The notes under the pieces were generated by a model that was given only the letters and a program-made list of their open reading frames with translations, was not told the origin of the DNA and ran no database searches. Shown here piece by piece: positions 12,385 to 22,908 of a stretch of 64,000 nt of DNA; position 1 is the first letter of the stretch; every line of letters begins with the position of its first letter. The stretch comes from Dendrophyllia cribrosa (taxonomy: Eukaryota > Cnidaria > Anthozoa > Scleractinia > Dendrophylliidae). The stretch lies in NCBI GenBank assembly GCA_024195265.1, contig JAJLRJ010000002.1, positions 19,604,307 through 19,668,306 on the forward strand, read 5' to 3'. The translations under genes and the position numbers were made by a program.

Positions 12385-12574
12385 TATTCTCACTGGTGCC
12401 ATCACGCACAAACACTCCCAAATCCGCTAGAATTCTATTGTTTCTACACCCGTGCATCCGTGAGCCAGTAGGGGGTGGTGTTATGCATATATTAGGTGGT
12501 TTTGCATAAATAGGCCGTCGTTATCCGGTTTATTCCTCTCTTCGTTTTAACGGCCGCCAGACGTCCGCTTGGCG
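12383..12574 (+). repeat. Split direct repeat A2
   Basis: Base-for-base match to A1, immediately after B1. The DNA after A2 contains CGCAGCGATGACT, the reverse complement of AGTCATCGCTGCG, which lies shortly after A1 (near 9748). Confidence 0.85.
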
Positions 12575-12646
12575 CCCCTCCCTCCTCCCCGCAGCGATGA
12601 CTAGACGTGTTCTTTCATTTTTGAGCTCCCGCTCCCTTTCGCCTCC

Positions 12647-12719
12647 GGGCTCGCTTCTTCCCATAACTCATTCTAGCTTGGGGTGTTTGGGAGTGGGGGC
12701 TCCAGTGGGAATATATTAC
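12647..12719 (+). repeat. Split direct repeat B2, 3' end of the retroelement
   Basis: Identical to B1. Flanking MITE sequence, matching the right duplication block, resumes immediately after it. Confidence 0.82.
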
Positions 12720-13289
12720 GAGGTGGTTTCGATCGAAGTCAGACGAAACACGTCAGCACAAATGTCGTCTCCTTGTTAAACCCTGCATCACCCTTCGTTC
12801 CCGAAGAGCTCGACAAGTGAGAATAAACCACAACTGAAATCGTAAAACAGCAAGGTCGAGCTTTATTTGTTTCGGTTCAAATGTAAATAAAAAGATTTGA
12901 TGCGAGCTTATGCCTGCTTCGTAAAACAGTATAAATTATACAACTAGGCGACGTGTTTTGAAATTAACAACTCATATAAACAATGAAATTGCAAACATGA
13001 AACATGTTTACTGGAAGAGTGTTTCGTTGAATCGTGTTTCGCCCTGAAAATGTTTAGGGGCCGATATGAACACAGCATTAATCTTCCATCAAGGAGAACA
13101 AAAACGCATTGTAAAAGTCAAGCGACATATCGGTTGGTATACTGATTTTGAAAATATCGGGCCTATAACCATTATTCAAAGGGTGATCCTGCCGGGTTTT
13201 AGCTGCAAATCATAAGCATATGAGACATTGTCATAGATCTTGTCTACAATGGATGCCTTCCCAACAGACTGCTATATTTTTAAAGGGAG

Positions 13290-15955
13290 ACTCGAAAAAA
13301 AAATCACAATCCAGCGGATAACACAATGGATACTAATACTTAGCGCTATCCACCTTTTGAACAACCGGGGCCTGATCCTCTATGTTTAGGCATGTATGCA
13401 AGAACGTTTCTCGCTGCATCAGATGGTTGCCAAAAGACTGTCGAAAAAGTTGATAACGTCACAAGTGCTACAAGGTGTATACCCCTGGAGCGTGCCTGAA
13501 AGCACATTTTATAGAAGTCAAAGGATTAAGGCACTTTTTTGACGTCAACAGGGGGTTTCTGTGGAATCATTGTTTCATCTCAGGTGAATCGCTTCAATCC
13601 GTCATTCCTGTCCTACGTATCCCATCAGTTTCACTCTTTGTGATGATGTGCTAAGTTATTTTGGTGCTGTTTTCTGATACACTCTGTAAATTAGTGTAAT
13701 AAATAAAACTACAGGCTTACCATTCTCTGTTTGTGTGGTGTGCTGTGAATCTGTTAAGACCTGAGACTAGGCTCACTAAAGGCGAAATTTAGGGCTCTTA
13801 AAACTGATGAATTATTTTATTTTCAACAAGAAAAAAACACCTTCACTAAAATAATTTTTATTTATATCATTATTTTTTTAGGGGTAAACAGGAAGATTCA
13901 ATTAATCCTCTAACCGTGACTAGGTGTGACGTCACCATGGTGTGTCTTAGTGGCTGTTGCGAGTGAACTGATCGCCATGGTTCGCAGTTCCTGTTACAAA
14001 CATAGTCACAAGTTTATTCAGTCAGTCAACCGATCTTTTCTGCACACGTTTTGATACTTCGAATTTGTCCATGAACAACAATTTGATTATCGACGTGCTT
14101 TTGTCACTAAGTTTGACCAACTTAGTGGTGTGTTATGTTGCACGGGAAGATTCAATTAATCGTCTCACCATGACTAGTTGTGACGTCACCAGGGTGTGTT
14201 TGAGTGGCTTTGAAGGCACATTGTAAATACACTGTTCCACTTCATTTCGCAAATGACGAACGTATCTCTCAATCAACTTATCTTTTTTGTTCCCCCATTG
14301 TTTCTAAATTCCATGAACGTGCAACGCTATTTTTTCCCGTTACGTTTGATTGGCTCAATTATTTATCGCGTCAATAAATAACGACTTTCGATAGAACGTG
14401 AGTCAGACTGGACAAGTTAAACAAGGATCTCCAAACAAGGTAAACTTTGTTAATATTTTCTTAATATTTTCATAATGTTTTGTCTTTAGTTGCAATTATT
14501 ATCGCATCTTCATTATCAACCATAATGAAAACCTCTGTGTACGATCACTGAATTCAGCCGACGTGCTTGCTGAATTTCGAATGCCTTTCTCTTTTAACGT
14601 GCCAAAGAACAAAATAACCTTCTACCCGACGGTTTTGGAAACATGACCAAATACATCTATTTTGCACCCAGTTTGTTCGAAAGATCATTTTTGCTGATGA
14701 CAGACTTCAGTGTCTCAATTGATTGGTTTTTCGTCAAAATTACCAACGCGCTTCGTCGTTTATAGCTTCAATCATTAATAGCCATAATTTCGTAGCATCG
14801 AAGGCAATGAGGTTAATCGAATAAAGTAGAAAGTAAAATAAGAAAACTTTTCCAGTAGTAAATTAGACATACACAGTAGTATAACACAGTACTGAGTAAA
14901 TATTAATTACACATGATCGGTATTACACACACAAGGCTTACAAAGTCTGCTTTGGATTTGATGGACGTAAAAGGTTATTATATTGCATGTAATTATTAAG
15001 CAAATTGATGGCTTGCGTACTTGATGCTAAAGCAAATTTGTTATTACCATGGTATTTAAATATTACGAACGGATTTTAAGTACTAACACGATCAATTGAG
15101 CTTGATTGAAGTCTGAAACAAGAGGATTTGGTCTAGATGTAATTGTGGTACTGAACAACTCAAGCAAGTGTTTGGAGTCAGTTTCCCAAGCGGAACTAGT
15201 TACGATCACGATGTTACGATAGAAAATTTTTATCCAAACACTTTGCTTTATCTTTGGAAGCAGGCCAAACGCCACTTCAAAGACTGTATGTTAAGTTATT
15301 TGTCCAAATCTCTTGACCAGTTACACCAATAAGACTGCGAAATCAATCCACTTCTACACTTCAAATATTAAAAGAGGTGGCCATCGCAGCTATTAAAGCA
15401 ATTTATGTGGACGAAGAGTTCGCATTAAAGTAATAACAACATGGCTCGCTTTTAATAATCTTCAAACCGGCATCGAAGCCAATTCTGGTTTGCAAGTGAT
15501 CGAAAGCAAAATACCAAAATTCACGATGCAGAGACAGACCAAAGAAACATTTGGCACAGTTACGCATGTGCGAATACAGTTTTATTAGTTGTTGCTGTCG
15601 CTGATAGGAAGTTTCAATTTAGCAGCGAAGCGTGAACAATGCAAAATGTCGAACAAACATTTGACACAGCTTCGCCTGTGCGAAATACAGTTTCATTAGT
15701 TGTTGCTGTCGCTGACAGGAAGTTTCAATTTAGCAGTGAAGCATGAATAATGCAAAATGTCGAACAAAACGGAATTTTTCTAAATGAGCTACAGAAACGA
15801 TTTATCCGCCGTTAGTCACTTTTATTTAGTTTAATTATATACAAATCAAGCTTTGCAGAAACACTGCAGAAAACGACAGTAATCGATGCGAAAGGAGATC
15901 TGTTTTATAAATATATCGTTCGATACCGTGTAGAATGAGATTTTTACGGGAATTT
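13290..15955. other. Spacer between the duplication blocks
   Basis: AT-rich. It holds a fragment of the GCTATCCACCTTTTGAACAA repeat (13,345-13,370) also found at 33,541, and two diverged copies of a roughly 65-bp segment starting GGAAGATTCAATTAATC (about 13,890 and 14,148). A direct repeat of about 112 bp lies at 15,546-15,770. No coding exon was recognised. Confidence 0.5.
15546..15770 (+). repeat. Two tandem copies of an about 112-bp unit
   Basis: Both units contain GTTGTTGCTGTCGCTGA, AGGAAGTTTCAATTTAGCAG and AATGCAAAATGTCGAACAAA with few differences. Confidence 0.75.
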
Positions 15956-16268
15956 TTTTTGCGGATTTTTTTGTTGATGAGATGACTGAAATTTCTGCTG
16001 GGAACTAATTTTTGCGATTTTCTGTTCAAGCAGCAGAACATTAACAAAGAAGGAAACTTAATATTTTCAACTTTTATTACTTGTTGAGTTAGGGTACGCT
16101 CTACTTAGAAACATTCAACTGAATTCTATTAAATCCTAGAAGGTGATACATGGCTGTCCAAAAGGGCTGACATCAAAAAGCCTACCCTTGCCCTCTATCT
16201 GCCATGCTCAAGAAAAACTGTTATTACTATTGAAAAAAAACTCTGTTGTTTTGTATTAAAACTCAATG

Positions 16269-16792
16269 TTAAAGTGGACATGAAGTGAAATTTCACTACC
16301 ATTTTTTTCGGTAATCTGAAAATAGGTGTTTTAAGAATTATTTAGATGGGAAAATAAGTCACTTGAAGTGGCGGGAACATATTTTAACAAGCGACGCAAG
16401 TTGGGCATATTAGACAAGGACCTGGTTAGTGTGTTTACAACTGAGCGCGCCACTCGTTTTACGTTGGAGTTGTGGCAACTTGTGTAAGGATTATTTCGAT
16501 TAAATATGGCTGAAAGCGACGCGTATTTTATCTCTGGGTTCGTCCCCTTCTCCGCCATGTTTTGTTGCGATAGAACACACGAATTACGCCACAAATACCG
16601 TCTTTTTGGTCGCGCTCAATGCAAAATGTCGCAAATTTCATGCCCCGGCGGCAGTTTTCAAACCATTAAAAATAGTGGATCTTCTTCGCGCAAAAGAGAA
16701 AATCGACCGAAAATGAAATAAAGGTGATATAAACAGCATAAAACCCTTAAAAAAACAAACGGTAGTGAAATTTCACTTCATGTGCACTTTAA
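16269..16792. mobile_element. TTAA-flanked MITE, 524 bp
   Basis: Ends (TTAA)AGTGGACATGAAGTGAAA and TTTCACTTCATGTGCACT(TTAA), inverted repeats of about 32 bp with TTAA on each side. Interior open frames on both strands have no recognisable transposase. Confidence 0.8.
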
Positions 16793-16948
16793 TAGTTCTT
16801 ATTTACGTTCTATATCGTCCCAGTGACGCAAGTTTACATTAAAAAGCAGAGTTCTTTATTTGAATGAAGGCAGTAATTTTTGGCGGAAATCTACGGTAAT
16901 TTCGTTTGTGTTACACAGGGACGCACTTCAAAGTGAAGAGAAAGCAAC

Positions 16949-17863
16949 ATGGCACAGGCAGTAGCTGCACAGGCTGGTGCCGAAGCTCTTTCAAAGGCGC
17001 TTGAACTTGGAATGAAAAGTAAGAAACTTAACAAATCCTTCTGAAAACTACCTGAAAATACGTTTTCCTTTGAATACCCAGCTTGAAGTTCGGATAAAAA
17101 TATATTTAGCAACACACTTAGAGAAACTTCTATCATTTTCTTTTATTCTTTTGAATGGATTTTAGCTTGTGTATAATTCAAGATTGATTACACCAAGGGA
17201 GGGCTTGTCCAAGAGGGACACCAAATCGAGGGAGGGCGTTTAGATGTAATCGCTACAGCTGACTCGTGCCCAGCGATCTCTCTTGTCTCTCATGAGAGCC
17301 CTGCGCTGGTATTACTTCTCTGAAGTACAAAGCCATAACATATCAAACATGATATATTATGTCTAGTTTCATCATCTTTTCTTGATATCCGGTCTCGCAC
17401 ATGCATTCTTCGGAACTTTTAAGTAGTGATATGCCCTCTATCCTTCATAGGCAGCGAAGAAAAGAAAGCGCTGTTTAATATCTTTGAATACCCTATGCAT
17501 TTAAAGTGTAGTTATTGAATTAATTTCTAATATAGCTAATGTCAAGGTCCTTTTTATTTTTTCAGCTTTGGACAATATTTCTGATTACTACTTTGAAAAT
17601 GAGGCGATGATTGCTTGGTGGAACGATTGGAAAGCCAGGGATCAAAGGGCACATATCGAGAAAACCTTCAATCATGGTCGTTTTTCCAGGGAAAAACGTA
17701 CTTTAGGTTAGTCAAACTGCCACATGGATGAATATTTGATCCGTTATCCTTGTTTCAGGTCAATTCTCCGCCTAGGTGTATAAATGGGTGCCACTGAACA
17801 TGATGCGATAGTGAAGACTAGCATGCCATCCAGGGGTGGGAGGGGAAGGGTTGAAGGCGTGAA

Positions 17864-17896
<33 letters not shown>

Positions 17897-18546
17897 CTAT
17901 GAGAAGTAATAATACTCTCAGTCGCTTCATGCTATGAAACAGGGTCAAGCTCCGGCCGTGTGGAATACGTACGGTCGAGTGGAAATTTGGGGTGGACTTC
18001 GCTTGCAGACAACGTGACTGGATTCTCAAGATCCATTAACATCATGGCAAAACTGACCAATGGCCCCCGGGGGGGGGGTACTCCCATATATGAGCTATAT
18101 AGGTATGTGCCGCTGTGAAGGGTATGGTTTTCAGGCAGTTTAGTCTGGGATAGGGTATAGTAATCAGAGAATTTTGGTCTACAATAGAGTATCATTTTCC
18201 GCGAAACTGATCAGTTGCGAAAAGCATTTAGTCTAGACAAGGTTTACTGACAAATGGCATTTTTTAAAAAAAATCGGAACGGCGGGCAGTACGGCATTTT
18301 TACTAACCCCTGGTACTAATAACAAAGAAAGCGTTCAAAAGTTTGGTCTAGGATAGGGTAGGATTTTTCGGTGTTTAGTCTAGAATAGGGTTGCAAAGTG
18401 CAGCTAAAATGGTCTTCAATCCTGTGTAACAACAAAAACAGTTCTTTTCAGATCTTGTACTAGATATGGGGATCAAGGACGGCGGAGCGTATTTTCAATT
18501 GGGGGGGGGGGGGGGGGGGGGGGCTTGAAAGAGAGTGCCAGAGACG

Positions 18547-18582
<36 letters not shown>

Positions 18583-18939
18583 AGTTGTAATATCAAGCTT
18601 ACAACTCCATATCTTGACTTGATTGTGCTTTATTGACCCTACGTTTCGGCCATCACGGCCTTCTTCAGCTATGGTAAGGCTTGCGTAAACCGTTGGCTAT
18701 TCAAAACTATAACGTGACATGTATGTATGTATGTTACCATAGTTGTAACTCCCCTGAAGAAGGCCGTGATGGCCGAAACGTAGGGTCAATAAAGCACAAT
18801 CAAGTCAAGATATGGAGTTGTAAGCTTGATATTACAACTCATTCTACATTAATCTTTTCAAGCTACAAGATCGCACTTTACTAGAGTGATCCTCTGTCTT
18901 CGACAAGGCATACAGCATTGTTTGAGAGACCTGTCACAA

Positions 18940-18987
<48 letters not shown>

Positions 18988-19793
18988 TTTTTTTTTCAAT
19001 TTTTATCTTTATGTTTAAAAGTGGGGGAGAGGTGTGGCTAATGCCCCTACCTCCCCCCCCCCCCCCCCCCCCCCCCCCCAGCCCCTTCGGCTCCGCCGTC
19101 CCTGATGATATTGAAAAAGCGTCAAATGCTCTGCTAATGGGAAAACCTTTGAATGCAGAGGTCCACACGACGCATAAATTAAACTTGCTGGTAGTTGCCG
19201 GTTCTTCCTTGTGAAAGATCTCGTGCCAGGCGTCACTTGAATGTGAAAATACAAAACTGAATGCAAGGCTGGCACTACGGCAAAGGGCAGATTTATTAAT
19301 GGCCAATATTTCGACTAATAGTATTAGTCTTCCTCAGGGCCAGTAAAGCCCTGGCCCTGAAGAAGACTAATACTATTAGTCGAAATATTGGCCATTAATA
19401 AATCTGCCCTTTGCCGTAGTGCCAGCCTTGCATTCAGTTTTGTATTTGCTCTGCTAATGGATTTATGCATTTCCTGAACAATAAGGGTAGAAATGGGCAC
19501 TCAGGAAATTGTTGTCAGGAGCCCATTGAGTAATGGGGTCCTGAAGTGGGCCACGAGTGTGGGCCCCGAAAAGGGAAAAAGATAAAGATCTTAGGATATT
19601 AAAGTAAAGGAACAAGAAAATGATGAACTCAAAGGCGATTCACATATAGAACCTTGATTACGTTCCATTTTGAATTTTTTCTTTACAAGCGGTTGACAGT
19701 TATGACTATTTTTCTCCAGGGTTTGTCAATGGCAGGTGGTATTGCTGCTTTACCCAGGCAGGATTGCAGGCCAAAGGACAGCCTCTTGATTAG
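16949..19793 (+). CDS. Small three-exon gene of unknown function (94 aa)
   Basis: Not recognised. Proposed exons: 16,949-17,018 (ATG to AAAA|GTAAGA), 17,566-17,706 (TTTTTTCAG acceptor, TTTAG|GTTAGT donor) and 19,720-19,793 (TTTCTCCAG acceptor, TAG stop). Junction phases are 1 and 1 and agree; total 285 bases. The product begins MAQAVAAQAGAEALSKALEL (Ala-rich, helix-like). The middle is charged and Trp-rich (AMIAWWNDWKARDQRAHIEK) and the tail is FVNGRWYCCFTQAGLQAKGQ. There is no signal peptide or membrane segment. Exons 1 and 3 are conserved in the left duplication block with their splice signals, which is the main support for a real gene. Intron 2 has taken in several palindromic elements and homopolymers. 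Confidence 0.6.
17864..17896 (+). repeat. Poly-G run of 33
   Basis: Uninterrupted G run in intron 2 of the small gene. Other long G or C runs are at 18,501-18,523, 19,053-19,079, 20,112-20,135, 27,065-27,085, 41,108-41,127 and 63,740-63,759. Confidence 0.9.
18549..18850. mobile_element. Palindromic element with (TA)n head and hammerhead-like core
   Basis: A (TA)n run (18,549-18,576) abuts inverted arms of about 90 bp: TAGAATGAGTTGTAATATCA on the left and TGATATTACAACTCATTCTA on the right. Both arms carry the block read on the right arm as GAAGAAGGCCGTGATGGCCG followed by AAACGTAGGGTCAATAAA. The arms are almost perfect, so the element is recent. Confidence 0.75.
18942..19079 (+). repeat. (TA)n microsatellite followed by a poly-C run
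   Basis: Alternating TA from 18,943 to about 18,984 and an uninterrupted C run 19,053-19,079. Opposing open frames here arise from the simple repeats. Confidence 0.9.
19244..19447. mobile_element. Near-perfect palindrome with about 90-bp arms
   Basis: Arms ACAAAACTGAATGCAAGGCT and AGCCTTGCATTCAGTTTTGT with a centre at about 19,345. The inner part of each arm reads CTGAAGAAGACTAATACTAT (right arm, plus strand) and the equivalent on the minus strand, with an inner hairpin and GAAA as in hammerhead cores. Confidence 0.8.
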
Positions 19794-20111
19794 AGAAACA
19801 GGCCAATTTGAGATAACATTAGTTTAGTAGTTGTGGCTTTTCATTTATGAATCTCAGGAGTGTCATATCTCTATTGTTACAATGAAACAATTTTTGCATT
19901 TGATTTCGTTTTTCGCTATTGCAGTAAAGTTTATAAACGTATATCACCAGTGTTATTTTTATTTGCAACACGTATGTATTGGTTCAACCCTTCATATACT
20001 GCAAATTTCATTGTAATAATGCCCTTTTGTTTCCCCTTACTATTGTCAGCTTTGTTTTCGAACCACCGCGCTACTCATGCTTAGAAGCACACGCGCAATT
20101 CCATCTCGTCC

Positions 20112-20135
20112 GGGGGGGGGGGGGGGGGGGGGGGG
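20112..20135 (+). repeat. Poly-G run of 24
   Basis: The left block has only about 9 G at the matching position (7622-7630), so the run lengthened, or the other shortened, after duplication. Confidence 0.9.
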
Positions 20136-20189
20136 TGATCCCATATGAACACGCAGCATTATGAACAGTTTCCACAGATATTCCAGTGT

Positions 20190-20560
20190 GTGTGGTCAGT
20201 TGCGTGGTGTACAACTGTCATCCTCATCCCCTGGCCCTCTTTCCCGCCGAAGCGAGTCCACTTTTAACTGACAGTCTGACAGCTCCCTGCTGAAGAATTA
20301 CGGCGCTGTTTAACTCGTAAATACACAAACCATTGAACGAGTTATGACAATAGAACAAACTTGGCTGTTAATATTGAGCCCGCGATATGTAATGGTCAAC
20401 TGCCTTACCCGTGTAGACGGCGTTGGAGGGAGGGGAGGGTGGGTAGTTGGACGTAGGGGGTGGGGGTGGGTCCGAACATTTCGAGTTGGCTCATAGGAGC
20501 CTTTGATTTCTTTTGGGAGTCTTAGAACACGAATTCTGAAATTGGGATCAAAACGTCCCA
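20190..20560 (-). repeat. Dispersed repeat containing AACTCGTGAATAC-type motif
   Basis: Same family as 7700-8560 (left block), 29,640-30,140, 32,590-32,865 and 42,045-42,345. Shared pieces include GGCTCCTATGAGCCAACTCG, the C-rich ACCCTCCCC stretch, TATCGCGGGCTCAATGTT and TTCACGAGTTAAA, in either orientation. No coding sequence recognised. Confidence 0.65.
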
Positions 20561-21660
20561 AAGATCCAGAGCTCTAAAAGAACGCACTACGACTAAATTT
20601 TCATTGTATATAGTGACATATATAAAAAGTTCCTGTGCCTCATTATCTCGCCGCGATCAATTCGTTTCGGGTCGTTACCGAAATGTATCACCGCAAGGGT
20701 CTGTTTGGGAAAAAAGGAGCTACTTAGGTAAGTAGTTTTCGTGGCTTTGACCCTTGAGGCTCTGCATTTTCAGTCGGCAGGAACCCTGGAGACCTAAAAC
20801 AGTTTAAAAGACACTATCTGGTAAATGGCTGGCAAATAGTAGTAAAAGTTACAGTTCAATTCACGACTTTTATTTGAAAGATGTATAACAATCATTAATG
20901 GTACATTTAACTTGGAAAAGGAAACCCACATAAAACTTAGTACCAGGGGTGTTCGTCGTAAACAGTGTCCACCTTTGTTGCGTTTGTGGCTCACATTAAT
21001 TTCCCCCTTAAGAGATACAGATTCTCTCTGAAAAGTTGCTCCTGCCAACATATTTTTCTGGCTTGCTTTATTCCCTCAAAGGAAACAATAACTTAGACAG
21101 TAGGCATTTGTGATTTAAACACTCTTAATCAAACCATGGGTTTTAACCCGTGAGGGGTCTGAGATCTCCCCAGTCACATTTATATGGGAGATCCCCGGGT
21201 GCTTAACATTTAACCCCAAATTCCCGCAACTTTAGTTGGAAAGCAAATTAACAGTTCATTTTCTGTTTCTGTTTGCAAATTATGTGCTAATTTCTGAGGT
21301 ATTCCTTTTATCCCGGTTAAAACGAAGCCGGGGTCAAAATATCACGTACGATTTGGCAATTTCTCCCCGTTTTATGCTGTGTTTACACTAGGGCGAAACA
21401 TATTTAGTTTGATCACGAATGAAACATGTTTTACTATGAAAAGTGTTCACATCAGACGGCGCATTGTGCAATCATGATCGAAACATGTTTTATACTCTGA
21501 GCATGATTGAAACTATCTCACGAAGTAGTAGTCAGACGAAACACGTCAGCACAAATGTCGTCTCCTTGTTAATCACGGCATCGATAAGTGAGAATAACCA
21601 CAACTGAAATCATATAACAGCAAGGTCGAGATTTATTTGTTTCGGTTCATGTGTAAATAA

Positions 21661-21980
21661 ATAGAGGATATTACATGGCCGCGCGAAGATACGAAATTTC
21701 TCTTCGAGTGTTGAAAAATATTTCACGAGTGAGCGCAGCGAACGAGTGAAATATTTTTCAACACGAGAAGAGAAATTTCTTATCTTCAAGCGGCCATGTA
21801 ATGTTCTGTTTATTATATAAACACCAATGAAATCAAACCATTTCACTTTAATATTTTTTAGTAGTCCTAAAGTAGAACGGTGATCTTTTCACGTGTGAAG
21901 ATAACATGTTATTCTCACGTGTGAAGATATGATGTTTACGCGCGAAAGCTCACCTGGTATTTCATTGGTGTTTATATAAT
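21661..21980. mobile_element. Composite foldback MITE in the right block only
   Basis: First part, about 21,663-21,808: arms GATATTACATGGCCGC and GCGGCCATGTAATGTT around GTGAAATATTTTTCAACAC. Second part, about 21,811-21,982: arms ATTATATAAACACCAATGAA and TTCATTGGTGTTTATATAAT. The left block runs straight through (AATGTAAATAAAAAGATTTG near 12,880), giving a paralogous empty site. Confidence 0.75.
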
Positions 21981-22349
21981 AAAAAGATTTTATGCGAGGT
22001 TATGCCTGCGTCGTAAAGCAGGCGTGAAACGTGTTTTGAAATTAGCAACTAATGTGAACAATGAAATTGCAAACATGTTTACGGGAAACGTGTTTCATTG
22101 AATCATGTTTACCTAAACATGTTTCGGGGCTGATATAAACACAGCATTAGTCTCCCAACAAGGGGAAAACAAAAATGGATTGGAAAAGTTAAGCGAGGTA
22201 TCGGTTGGTAGGTATACTAATTTTGAATATATATAAAGGGTGATCCTGCCGGAGTTTAGCTGCAAATCGTAAGTATATGAGACATTTTCATGGATCTTGT
22301 CTACAATGGCTGCCTACCCAACAGACTGTTATATTTAAAAAGGGAGAGC

Positions 22350-22840
22350 GAAAAACAAGGGAAGACTGGAAATCAGCGGGAAAGCGCGAGACGGGGCTGT
22401 TAATTATTTTTTCACTCATATACAAAGCAAGAGACTGGGAATGAGGGAGCTACTACAACGCTCATAATTGAGGGAGTAGAACCCTTAACAACAATGCTGT
22501 TGCTATGACAGACTTCCAAGAATCATACTATCTAAGGTTGCCTAACTTTCATCGCTATGCTTTTTAAGCTATATTTATTCTATTGAAGGTTCCTTGAACC
22601 TTTTAGTGTCACAGCATATAATGCTAAATAATCTTACAGGAAAATCACGACGGTTAATAATCCGTGGACCCTGTTCTATCCTACAGTAACGGCGACTGTA
22701 ATTATTATCTTTTTATGTAAGATATATCAATATCGGTTTTTTTAATATCAAATATATATTTCTGATATATAGAGGATGTTTACGTTGTTAGCAGTTATAA
22801 AAAAAGAAACACTTTTAGATCCTTGCTGCAAGTTGTTTTC
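22350..22840. other. Region 3' of the oxidase gene
   Basis: Downstream of the oxidase stop on the minus strand. TTTATT at 22,574-22,579 (AATAAA on the minus strand) is a candidate polyadenylation signal about 260 bases after the stop. Nothing else coding is seen. Confidence 0.45.
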
Positions 22841-22908
22841 TCACAAGGTGAACTGACTGGGGTCCACAAGGCACGCTGTCTGAGTGTCCTCAACCATACT
22901 GGGAGCAT
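22841..22908 (-). CDS. Oxidase exon 32, C-terminus and stop
   Basis: Entered in phase 1; encodes a tail ending DPSQFTL followed by TGA at 22,843-22,841. Acceptor TTCTTTTCAG on the minus strand. Confidence 0.85.

Larger units (their letters stand above)
9541..12719 (+). mobile_element. Ngaro/PAT-like split-direct-repeat retroelement, non-autonomous
   Basis: Terminal layout A1 - interior - B1 A2 B2. A1 (9541-9732) and A2 (12,383-12,574) are identical over 192 bp; B1 (12,312-12,384) and B2 (12,647-12,719) are identical over 73 bp. Split direct repeats are the hallmark of tyrosine-recombinase retrotransposons of the Ngaro/PAT groups, which integrate without a conventional target duplication. Here only an AC dinucleotide is shared at the two ends. 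The paralogous empty site at 21,521/21,522 (ACTATCTCAC|GAAGTAGTAG) confirms both borders. No reverse transcriptase or recombinase is seen: a short gag-like frame, a small palindrome and a 1.5-kb minisatellite fill the interior. Confidence 0.75.
9396..13080. mobile_element. MITE with AAACATGTTT motif array, split by the retroelement
   Basis: Left end TGCTGTGTTCACACTAGGGC, right end GATATGAACACAGCATTA (inverted). The subterminal DNA carries several copies of the palindrome AAACATGTTT and of ATGATCA. The 9541-12,719 retroelement sits inside it. The right duplication block holds the same MITE without that insertion (about 21,373-22,148). Confidence 0.7.
5930..13290 (+). repeat. Left block of a direct duplication
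   Basis: Collinear by eye with 15,955-22,350. Shared landmarks: GCTGGGAACTAATTTTTGCG (5964 / 15,999), GGTAATTTCGTTTGTGTTAC (6385 / 16,891), GGGAGGGCTTGTCCAAGAGG (6692 / 17,199), the GG-TTT-GTC-AAT exon (7243 / 19,720), GGGTTTTAACCCGT (9165 / 21,139) and GGGTGATCCTGCCGG (13,180 / 22,239). Relative to the right block, the left block lacks about 2.1 kb including exon 2 of the small gene. It also carries an expanded minisatellite (7940-8520) and the split-direct-repeat retroelement at 9541-12,719. Confidence 0.85.
15955..22350 (+). repeat. Right block of the direct duplication
   Basis: Collinear with 5930-13,290 in the same orientation. Specific to this copy are the TTAA MITE at 16,269-16,792, exon 2 of the small gene with its flanks, the palindromes and G/AT runs at 17.86-19.45 kb, and the composite foldback at 21,661-21,980. 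It lacks the retroelement and the expanded minisatellite of the left block. Confidence 0.85.

Noticed and set aside
16331..16721. Opposing frames of 71-87 residues
   Set aside because: Interior of the 16,269-16,792 MITE; no transposase or domain motif.
18881..19306. Opposing frames with Tyr-Ile and Gly/Pro runs
   Set aside because: (TA)n and poly-C artefacts.
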